From Candidatus Heimdallarchaeota archaeon (GTDB taxonomy: Archaea > Asgardarchaeota > Heimdallarchaeia > Heimdallarchaeales > Heimdallarchaeaceae): 5,876 nt of DNA. Under the pieces are notes generated by a model. It searched no databases and was not told where the DNA came from. It saw nothing but the letters and a program-made list of their open reading frames with translations. The position numbers and the translations under genes are program-made. Shown one piece after another: positions 1 through 5,602 of this stretch (position 1 is the first letter of the stretch; every line of letters begins with the position of its first letter). The stretch covers positions 1-5,876 of the forward strand of contig JAGLTP010000658.1 in the NCBI GenBank assembly GCA_023135215.1, in the 5' to 3' direction.

Positions 1-845
1 ACAATGTAGAAACATGGGCTAACGTTCCACCAATCATTCTGAAAGGACATGATTGGTACTCATCTTTAGGAACAGAAACCAGTAAAGGAACTAAAGTATT
101 CTCTCTAGTTGGTAAAATCAACAACACAGGTCTAGTAGAAGTTCCTATGGGAATTACTTTGAGAGAAATCATCTATGATGTAGGTGGAGGTATAATAGAT
201 AATAAGAAATTCAAAGCTATTCAAACTGGAGGACCTTCAGGTGGATGTCTACCTGAAAGCTATATAGATTTACCAGTAGATTATGAGAGTCTCAAAGAAG
301 CTGGATCTATAATGGGTTCAGGAGGAATGATTGTTCTCGATGAAGATACTTGTATGGTGGATCTCGCGAAATTCTTTATAGATTTCACTCGAGATGAATC
401 TTGTGGTAAATGTGTTTCCTGTCGAGATGGATTGGATGCTTGTCACGAGATTCTAGAAAAAATAACTGATGGAAAAGCTGTCTTAGAAGACCTTGTTTAC
501 TTAGAAGAGCTTGGACAATCAATTGTTGATTTCTCAATGTGTGGTTTAGGAACTACAGCTCCAAATCCTGTTCTGACAACTTTAAGATATTTCAAAGATG
601 AATATATATCTCATATCGAGAATAAAGAATGCTCAGCAAAAGTTTGCAAAGCATTGATCACCTATGAAATAATCAAAGATAATTGTGTTGGATGTCAAGC
701 ATGTGCTAGACTTTGTCCAGAAAATGCGATAGAAGGGAAAAAAGACAAAGTCCACAAGATTAACCAAGAACTCTGTATAAAATGCGGTGTCTGTTTTGAT
801 ACGTGTAGATACGATGCTATTCTAATAAGGAGTGGTGATAAATAA
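1..845 (+). CDS. nuoF: NuoF/HydB/HndC-like NAD(P)H-binding flavoprotein subunit, C-terminal 280 residues (5' end outside window)
   Basis: The frame is open from base 3 to the TAA at 843-845, so the true start lies upstream; the ATG at 147 is an internal Met. Fragment numbering follows. Residues 1-20 carry the NuoF signature NVETxANVPxI and the GxxWY motif at the end of the FMN domain. About 32-84 is an SLBB-like domain ending in GGPSGG. About 103-120 is the conserved GSGGMIVLDEDTCMVD stretch. The C-terminal NuoF [4Fe-4S] site is C134, C137, C140 (ESCGKC..CR) and C180 (MCGLG). Residues 228-268 form two ferredoxin motifs (C228/231/234/238 and C258/261/264/268). This extra double ferredoxin is typical of HydB/HndC of NAD(P)-linked and bifurcating hydrogenases and is absent from respiratory NuoF. 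The role would be electron exchange between NAD(P)(H), via FMN, and the Fe-S chain. The FMN and NADH glycine loops lie outside the window, so cofactor choice cannot be read. The stop overlaps the next start (TAATG), which implies one operon. Confidence 0.93.
   Translation, partial: NVETWANVPPIILKGHDWYSSLGTETSKGTKVFSLVGKINNTGLVEVPMGITLREIIYDVGGGIIDNKKFKAIQTGGPSGGCLPESYIDLPVDYESLKEAGSIMGSGGMIVLDEDTCMVDLAKFFIDFTRDESCGKCVSCRDGLDACHEILEKITDGKAVLEDLVYLEELGQSIVDFSMCGLGTTAPNPVLTTLRYFKDEYISHIENKECSAKVCKALITYEIIKDNCVGCQACARLCPENAIEGKKDKVHKINQELCIKCGVCFDTCRYDAILIRSGDK
827..844 (+). promoter_or_regulatory. Ribosome binding site for the NuoG/HdrA-like gene
   Basis: AAGGAG (827-832) is followed by GGTGAT (834-839), five bases before the ATG at 845. 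Both halves match the complement of the 16S rRNA 3' end (GGAGGTGAT), with a small insertion between them. It lies inside the last codons of the nuoF-like gene, so translation of the two genes is probably coupled. Confidence 0.6.
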
Positions 846-2620
846 TGGTGAAAATAACTATAAACGATCAAGAATATGATATTGAAGAAGGAAAAACAAT
901 TCTTGAAGCTGCTCAAGCAATGGGATTGGAAATTCCGACTCTTTGTTATCATAAAGCTCTTAGTCCTTATGGTGCATGTCGTCTCTGTACTGTAGAAATT
1001 GAACTAAATGGACAAACAATGTATCAAGCTTCATGCCAGTATATTGTTGAAGAAGGCATGAATATTCAAACCGAGAGTGAACGAGTAGTTAATGGTCGTA
1101 AGAAGATGATTGAACTTCTTCTTGCAAGGGCTCCGGAAGCAGAAGATATCTTGGATCTTGCTTATAAATATGGTGTCAAAGAAACAAGATTCACAAAGGA
1201 ATTTGAAGACGTCTGTATTTTATGTGGTCTTTGTATAAGAGTCTGTAATGAAAGAATGGGTTTCAAAGCAATCGAATTCGTTAACCGAGGAATTGAAAGA
1301 AAAGTTAGTTTACCATTCGAAGATTTTCATGAAGTATGTAGGACTTGTGGTTCCTGTTCGACATACTGCCCAACGGATGCTAAAGCAGTGCAACTAGAAA
1401 ATCTCACAAAATATACTCCAAGACCAATATTATCTGAATTTGATCAAGGATTAGCAAATAGACCTGCAGTTTATACACCTTTTCCACAAGCTGTACCAAA
1501 AATCCCTGTTATAGACCGAGATAATTGTATTCACTTCCAAACAGGTGATTGCAAAATATGTCAGGATGTATGTGAACCTGATGCTATAGATTATGAGCAA
1601 GAAGATGAAATTGTTGAGAGAGAAGTAGGAGCAATAATTGTTACAACAGGTTTTGATACTTTTGATCCAAATCGACTTCCACAATATGGATATGGAAAAT
1701 ATCCCAATGTAATTACTTCATTGGAATTTGAGAGAATCTCCAGTGCAAGTGGACCTACAGAAGGAGAATTCTTCTTCCCTGGAGTTGAAGAAATAAAAAG
1801 TGCTGCTATCCTTCATTGCATTGGAAGTAGAGATGAAAATACGAACAGATACTGTTCAAGACTTTGTTGTATGAATGCTCTTAAAGCTGCAAATCTCATA
1901 AGAGACAAATTACCCGATTCTCATGTCTATGAGTTTTACATAGATATTAGAGCAGCTGGTAAAGGGTATGAAGAATATTATCAGAAAATGCTCAGAAGTG
2001 ATATACGAATTATAAGAGGAAAAGTAGCTGAAATAACGAATATTCCTGACTTACCAGAAGATGAAGGAAGGTTAACTGTAGTAGCAGAAGACACTCTTCT
2101 TGGAGCTATTTTGAGAGTACCTGTTGATCTTGTGATTCTAATGGTTGGCATTGAACCTAAGAAAGATGCTAGAGAGTTAGCGCATATACTCCATCTACCA
2201 TGTACTGAAGAAGGATTCTATAATGAAAAGCATCCAAAGCTTGCTCCAACTGAAACTGTTGTAGAAGGGATTCATGTAGCAGGTGCTTGTCAGTTTCCAA
2301 AAGATGTACCTGATTCTGTAGCTCAAGGAGAATCTGCTGCTGCTGCTGTTCTTTCAAAGATTGCAAGAGGAGAATATATTACAGAACCGACGAAAGCTGA
2401 AATAGAGGATGATCATTGCTCTGGATGTCGAAACTGCATAGGATTATGTCCGTATTTGGCAATCAGCTTTGATGAGGAAAAAGAGATTGCAAAAATAGAT
2501 TCAGCACTATGTCAAGGATGTGGTGTATGTGTTGCCAGTTGTCCATCAGGAGCAATAATCCACAAAGGTTATACTGATAAACAGATTTTCGCAGAAATTG
2601 AAGGAGTACTGGAGAGGTGA
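845..2620 (+). CDS. NuoG/HydA N-terminal module fused to a half-HdrA iron-sulfur protein (591 aa), probable electron hub of the hydrogenase
   Basis: Residues 1-80 are a NuoG/HydA-type [2Fe-2S] domain (C34, C45, C48, C64). Where NuoG has a His-Cys3 cluster, about 86-111 keep the flanking pattern (KKMIELLLA...DLAYKYGV) but lack its His and Cys ligands. Two [4Fe-4S] motifs follow (C124/127/130/134, C165/168/171/175). From about 195 the protein is HdrA-like: VYTPFPQAVP (209-218), the HdrA insertion cluster (C228, C236, C239, C243), VGAIIVTTGF (261-270), the HdrA cysteines C325, C337, C341, C342 (HCIGSRD...YCSRLCC), FYIDIRAAGKGYEEYY (364-379), GIHVAGACQFPKDVPD (475-490), and a C-terminal double ferredoxin (C525/528/531/535, C556/559/562/566). 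HdrA is normally about 650 residues and has a GxGxxG FAD-binding half before the insertion cluster; that half is absent and no GxGxxG occurs anywhere. The protein should wire MvhD to the NuoF-like subunit in the cytoplasm. Whether it binds FAD is doubtful. No [FeFe] H-cluster motifs are present. Domain assignment is firm; function is inferred. Confidence 0.9.
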   Translation: MVKITINDQEYDIEEGKTILEAAQAMGLEIPTLCYHKALSPYGACRLCTVEIELNGQTMYQASCQYIVEEGMNIQTESERVVNGRKKMIELLLARAPEAEDILDLAYKYGVKETRFTKEFEDVCILCGLCIRVCNERMGFKAIEFVNRGIERKVSLPFEDFHEVCRTCGSCSTYCPTDAKAVQLENLTKYTPRPILSEFDQGLANRPAVYTPFPQAVPKIPVIDRDNCIHFQTGDCKICQDVCEPDAIDYEQEDEIVEREVGAIIVTTGFDTFDPNRLPQYGYGKYPNVITSLEFERISSASGPTEGEFFFPGVEEIKSAAILHCIGSRDENTNRYCSRLCCMNALKAANLIRDKLPDSHVYEFYIDIRAAGKGYEEYYQKMLRSDIRIIRGKVAEITNIPDLPEDEGRLTVVAEDTLLGAILRVPVDLVILMVGIEPKKDARELAHILHLPCTEEGFYNEKHPKLAPTETVVEGIHVAGACQFPKDVPDSVAQGESAAAAVLSKIARGEYITEPTKAEIEDDHCSGCRNCIGLCPYLAISFDEEKEIAKIDSALCQGCGVCVASCPSGAIIHKGYTDKQIFAEIEGVLER

Positions 2621-2621
2621 T
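2611..2621 (+). promoter_or_regulatory. Ribosome binding site that decides the mvhD start
   Basis: GGAGAGGTGAT spans the end of the preceding gene and contains AGGTGAT, a strong match to the complement of the 16S 3' end. Possible starts in the mvhD frame are GTG 2617, ATG 2620 and ATG 2626. The first two lie within or directly against this site. Only ATG 2626 has normal spacing, eight bases after GAGG. Confidence 0.6.
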
Positions 2622-2625
2622 GAAA

Positions 2626-3102
2626 ATGGTAGTAATAGATGAAAAAACTATTGAAAAAACAGATTGGGAACCAAAAATAGTTGGTTTTCTATGCAAGTGG
2701 TGTTCCTACGCAGGAGCAGATCTTGCTGGTATAAGTAGAATCGATTATCCACCAAATTCCATCTTTATTAAAGTACCTTGCACTGGACGTGTCGATCCTA
2801 CTTTCGTATTGAAAGCTTTTGCTGATGGTGCTGATGCAGTATTCATATCTGGATGCCATCCAGGAGATTGTCATTACATCGAAGGTAATTACAAAACTAT
2901 GAGACGATATGAATTGCTCAAAGAAACACTTAAGCAATTTGGTATAGATGAGAGAAGATTTCAACTGACTTGGATTTCAGCATCTGAAGCCCAGAAATTA
3001 AAAGAATTTCTCATAAATATAACCTCTTCAATAAAAGAATTAGGACCTATACAACTACCGACACTAGCACCTTTGCAAATGGAGGATGAATCAAATGAGT
3101 GA
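2626..3102 (+). CDS. mvhD: MvhD-like [2Fe-2S] electron-transfer subunit linking hydrogenase to HdrA-type protein (158 aa)
   Basis: The protein matches the MvhD/FlpD family along most of its length. It has FLCKWCSYAGADLAG at 21-35 (C23, C26), the PCTGRVDP motif at 51-58 (C52), GADAVFISGCHPGDCHY at 68-84 (C77, C82), the GNYK..RR region at 87-94, and WISASEAQKL at 116-125. The conserved cysteines hold one [2Fe-2S] cluster. In methanogens MvhD carries electrons from the hydrogenase small subunit to HdrA, and here it lies directly between the HdrA-like gene and the hydrogenase genes, consistent with that job. Family members are usually about 140 residues; this one has a short extra C-terminal tail (about 140-158) rich in Pro, Leu and acidic residues, part of which overlaps the next gene. 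ATG 2626 was chosen over GTG 2617 and ATG 2620 because of Shine-Dalgarno spacing. It has no signal peptide or membrane segment. Confidence 0.93.
   Translation: MVVIDEKTIEKTDWEPKIVGFLCKWCSYAGADLAGISRIDYPPNSIFIKVPCTGRVDPTFVLKAFADGADAVFISGCHPGDCHYIEGNYKTMRRYELLKETLKQFGIDERRFQLTWISASEAQKLKEFLINITSSIKELGPIQLPTLAPLQMEDESNE
3081..3085 (+). promoter_or_regulatory. Ribosome binding site that decides the mvhG start
   Basis: GGAGG directly abuts the upstream candidate ATG at 3086 (zero spacing) and lies nine bases before the ATG at 3095. The second start is therefore preferred. The site is inside the 3' end of mvhD, so expression of the two subunits is likely coupled. Confidence 0.65.
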
Positions 3103-4060
3103 TAAATTGAAAATTGCATTTTATTGGGCTGCGAGCTGTGGGGGATGTGAAGTTACAGTGCTTGATATAGATGAGAAAATTTTAGATGTAGTAGCAATAG
3201 CTGATATTGTATTCTGGCCAGTAGCAATTGATATCAAATACGATGATGTAAGAGCAATGGAAGATAAAAGCATTGATGTAACTTTCTTCAATGGTTCGAT
3301 AAGAACAGAAGAAAATGCAGAATTAGCTCGCTTACTACGAGCAAAATCCAAAACCTTAATTGCGTTTGGCTCATGCTCTTGCTTTGGAGGAGTAATTGGT
3401 TTAGGGAACCTTTCTACCAAAGAAGAGCTATTACATAGAGCATATATTACCAGCGATTCAACTGAAAATCCTGAACAAATCAAACCACAGTTGCAATATA
3501 AAGAAGTTCATATCCCTGATGTACTCCCTGCAAATTATGCTCTAGATCAGGTTGTAGATGTTGAATATTATTTACCTGGATGTCCACCAAAAGATACACT
3601 CGTCTGGAATGCTGTAGAAGCTATTGCTTCAGGAAAACTTCCTCCAAAGGGATCAGTTCTAGCTCCAAATCTTACTGTTTGTCATGATTGTCCAAGAGAG
3701 AAACACGATGAAAGGAAGATTAAGGAATTTAAAAGAATCTATGAATTTCAACCAAATGAAACAGATTGTCTTCTAGAACAAGGTTTAATCTGTATGGGAC
3801 CCGCAACACGTTCGGGGTGTGATGCTGCTTGTATTTCGGTAAACATGCCATGTCGCGGTTGTATGGGACCAACAGATCAAGTATTTGATCAAGGTGCTAA
3901 GATGATTTCGGTTTTAGGTGGGCTGATAGATTCTGATGATCATGAAGAAATAAAGGAGATAGTCAGTACTATAGTCGATCCTGTTGGAACATTATACTAC
4001 TTTGGCGTATCCAAGTCACTAATAAAGCAAAGTGGTGTCAAAAAGGAGGTAAAACAATGA
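3095..4060 (+). CDS. mvhG: [NiFe] hydrogenase small subunit, group 3 (MvhG-like), 321 aa
   Basis: This is the small, iron-sulfur subunit that carries electrons away from the NiFe site. The N-terminus has no Tat signal and starts at once with the hydrogenase fold: WAASCGGCE at 11-19 gives proximal-cluster ligands C15 and C18, FGSCSCFGG at 91-99 gives C94 (or C96), and LPGCPP at 160-165 gives C163. The C-terminal part holds eight more cysteines: C196 and C199 (CHDCPRE), C225, C233 (ICMGPATRSGC), C242, C246, C253 and C256 (MPCRGCMGP). These are enough for two further [4Fe-4S] clusters. The CMGPATRxGC and MPCRGC motifs are typical of cytoplasmic group 3 enzymes (Mvh, Frh, Hox and relatives) and argue against a membrane-bound group 1 enzyme. 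Length is close to methanogen MvhG. It overlaps mvhD by 8 bases and mvhA by 4. The group 3c assignment rests mainly on the mvhD neighbour; 3d or an unclassified group 3 branch remains possible. Confidence 0.93.
   Translation: MSDKLKIAFYWAASCGGCEVTVLDIDEKILDVVAIADIVFWPVAIDIKYDDVRAMEDKSIDVTFFNGSIRTEENAELARLLRAKSKTLIAFGSCSCFGGVIGLGNLSTKEELLHRAYITSDSTENPEQIKPQLQYKEVHIPDVLPANYALDQVVDVEYYLPGCPPKDTLVWNAVEAIASGKLPPKGSVLAPNLTVCHDCPREKHDERKIKEFKRIYEFQPNETDCLLEQGLICMGPATRSGCDAACISVNMPCRGCMGPTDQVFDQGAKMISVLGGLIDSDDHEEIKEIVSTIVDPVGTLYYFGVSKSLIKQSGVKKEVKQ
4043..4050 (+). promoter_or_regulatory. Strong ribosome binding site for mvhA
   Basis: AAGGAGGT lies six bases before the ATG at 4057, inside the last codons of mvhG. 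It is the most complete Shine-Dalgarno site in the window and supports the 4057 start, which overlaps the mvhG stop as ATGA. Confidence 0.75.
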
Positions 4061-5511
4061 CAGAAAAGAATGTTAAACACATAATTATTGATCCAATTAC
4101 TCGACTAGAAGGTCATGCAAAAATAGACATAATTCTAGATGATTCTGGAAAAATAAAAGATGTATATTTGCAAGTACCGGAATTTAGAGGATTTGAGAAA
4201 TTCTGTGAAGGAAGAAGAGTAGAAGAACTCCCTAGAATAACTTCAAAGATCTGTGGTGTTTGTCCAATGTCTCATCATATGGCTTCTGCTAAAGCTTTAG
4301 ATATGGCTTTTGGAGTAGAACCAACATCTGTAGCTCACAAATTAAGGGAACTGATGTTCAATGCTTATGTATTCGAAGATCATACATTAGGCTTTTACTT
4401 CTTACAAGGACCGGATTTTGTTGTAGGTCCATCAGCTCCACCTGCTGAAAGAAATATCCTTGGTGTAATTGCTAAAGTAGGTGTAGACGTTGCAAAAGAA
4501 GTGATTAAACATAGATCTTATGGGCAACAAATGCTTCAAATACTAACTGGAAGCAAGATTTTTCATGCAGTTGCTATACCTGGTGGAGTGAGTAAAGGTC
4601 TTTCAGAAGAAGATCGAGATAAAATGATTCCTATGGCGGAAAGCTGTGTAGAATTTTCATCATTCACACAGAAAATCTTCCACGACGTTGTCTTAGAAAA
4701 TAAAGATTATGTTGACTTAATTTTATCTGATACCTATAGTCTTGTTGCTTACAACATGGGTTTAGTAGATGAAAACAATAAAGTTAATTTCTATGATGGG
4801 CATATTCGAATAACCTCTCCTGAAGGTAAAGAATTTGCTAAATATGAGGCCAAAGATTACTTAGAACATATCGCTGAAGTACCAATTCCTTATAGTTATG
4901 TTAAAAGAACTTATTTGAAAAAGCTTGGACTTGAGAAAGGATTATATCGTGCAGGTCCATTAGCAAGATTAAATGCTTCTGATGGTATGTCAACACCTTT
5001 AGCTCAAAAAGAGTATGAGAAATTCTATGAAGTCTTGGGTGGAAAACCTGCTAACCAAACATTAGCTTACAATTGGGCAAGAGTAATTGAGCAACTAAAT
5101 GCAGCTGAAAGAGTATTAGAGCTTCTAACTGATCCTGATATCACAAGTAATGATTTCAGAACATTCGCAACTGATACTCCCACTGAAGGTATGGGCGTTG
5201 TCGAAGCCTGTAGAGGAACTTTGTATCATCATTATAAATGTGATGAGAAAGGATTGGCTAAGGAAGTAAACCTAATTGTAGCCACAACTAACAATAAGTA
5301 TGCACTTGAAAAATCAGTGGAAAAAGCTGCAAGAGGTTTAATAGAAACCGAGCAACCAGATCAAGGAATACTAAATATGGTTGAGATGTCATTCAGAGCA
5401 TACGATCCTTGTATGGCTTGTGCTACACATTCTCTGCCTGGTAAGATGCCTATGATAATCAGTCTTTATGACAAGAATAAAACTCTAATACGCAAAATTC
5501 AGAGAGAATAA
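4057..5511 (+). CDS. mvhA: [NiFe] hydrogenase large (catalytic) subunit, group 3 (MvhA-like), 484 aa
   Basis: This is the NiFe-site subunit that catalyses H2 = 2H+ + 2e-. The N-terminus has IDPITRLEGHAK (11-22) with the conserved E18. The L1 motif runs from R44-G45 to ICGVCPMSHH, with Ni ligands C66 and C69 and conserved H73. GPLARLN appears mid-protein. The L2 motif RAYDPCMACATH (447-458) gives C452, C455 and H458; D450 is the conserved canopy Asp. The C-terminal tail after H458 is 26 residues and starts SLPGKMP, as in group 3 precursors that a HoxW/HycI-type protease cuts after this His; no such protease is encoded here. There is no selenocysteine. One oddity: the usual EAPRG loop reads EACRG (383-387), so the Pro next to the active-site Arg (R386) is a Cys (C385). 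Length fits MvhA (about 470). The gene ends the operon, with a pyrimidine-rich terminator straight after its TAA. The hydrogenase identity is certain; subgroup 3c is inferred from mvhD. Confidence 0.95.
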   Translation: MTEKNVKHIIIDPITRLEGHAKIDIILDDSGKIKDVYLQVPEFRGFEKFCEGRRVEELPRITSKICGVCPMSHHMASAKALDMAFGVEPTSVAHKLRELMFNAYVFEDHTLGFYFLQGPDFVVGPSAPPAERNILGVIAKVGVDVAKEVIKHRSYGQQMLQILTGSKIFHAVAIPGGVSKGLSEEDRDKMIPMAESCVEFSSFTQKIFHDVVLENKDYVDLILSDTYSLVAYNMGLVDENNKVNFYDGHIRITSPEGKEFAKYEAKDYLEHIAEVPIPYSYVKRTYLKKLGLEKGLYRAGPLARLNASDGMSTPLAQKEYEKFYEVLGGKPANQTLAYNWARVIEQLNAAERVLELLTDPDITSNDFRTFATDTPTEGMGVVEACRGTLYHHYKCDEKGLAKEVNLIVATTNNKYALEKSVEKAARGLIETEQPDQGILNMVEMSFRAYDPCMACATHSLPGKMPMIISLYDKNKTLIRKIQRE

Positions 5512-5538
5512 TCTTTTCCCTTTTCTTCTCTTTTCTTT
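5512..5538 (+). terminator. Pyrimidine-rich archaeal-type transcription terminator
   Basis: The 27 bases after the mvhA stop codon are all C or T, with three separate T4 runs (5514-5517, 5521-5524, 5531-5534). No hairpin precedes it. Archaeal termination typically uses U-rich tracts of this kind without a stem-loop, so this is the likely end of the hydrogenase operon. Confidence 0.65.
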
Positions 5539-5565
5539 ATTCTAATATTATCCCTCATTTGAAAA

Positions 5566-5602
5566 GTGAAATTTATTAAGGATGAAATCATTCTTAAGTC
5601 AA
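5566..5602 (+). promoter_or_regulatory. Archaeal TATA-box promoter, probably leaderless, for the downstream gene
   Basis: TTTATTAA (5572-5579) resembles an archaeal TATA box, and the purine-rich GTGAAA before it could be a BRE. The box centre is about 26 bases before the ATG at 5602, the normal TATA-to-start distance, so transcription would begin at or next to the ATG. There is no Shine-Dalgarno site before this ATG, unlike the operon genes, which agrees with a leaderless mRNA. Confidence 0.55.
5576..5597. repeat. Imperfect 10-bp inverted repeat over the promoter (possible operator)
   Basis: TTAAGGATGA (5576-5585) and TCATTCTTAA (5588-5597) are inverted copies with one mismatch and a 2-base spacer. 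The repeat overlaps the end of the TATA box and fills the space to the predicted start at 5602. A dimeric repressor bound here would block the promoter. As RNA it would lie upstream of a leaderless transcript, so a DNA site is more likely than a hairpin. Function is inferred from position only. Confidence 0.4.

Noticed and set aside
147..149. ATG 147 as the start of the first gene
   Set aside because: The frame is open to the window edge and residues before it (NVETWANVPP...) are conserved NuoF sequence, so this Met is internal.
777..812. Second ferredoxin motif of the NuoF-like protein ends CR rather than CP
   Set aside because: All four cysteines are present, and Arg or Lys here is usual in HydB/HndC proteins as far as I recall.
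2336..2347. (GCT)4 trinucleotide repeat
   Set aside because: It encodes four Ala in the conserved Ala-rich helix of the HdrA family; no sign of an unstable repeat.
845..2620. [FeFe] hydrogenase catalytic subunit, suggested by the HydA-like Fe-S front end
   Set aside because: No H-cluster motifs (TSCCP, MPC, or the C-terminal ExMxC) are present; the rest is HdrA-like.
2617..2622. GTG 2617 or ATG 2620 as the mvhD start
   Set aside because: Both lie in or against the Shine-Dalgarno site; ATG 2626 has proper spacing.
3086..3088. ATG 3086 as the mvhG start
   Set aside because: It touches GGAGG with no spacing; ATG 3095 has a 9-base spacer and only three residues are lost.
5566..5568. GTG 5566 as an upstream start for the carboxypeptidase-like gene
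   Set aside because: It would place the start before the TATA box and add a charged stretch ahead of the signal peptide.
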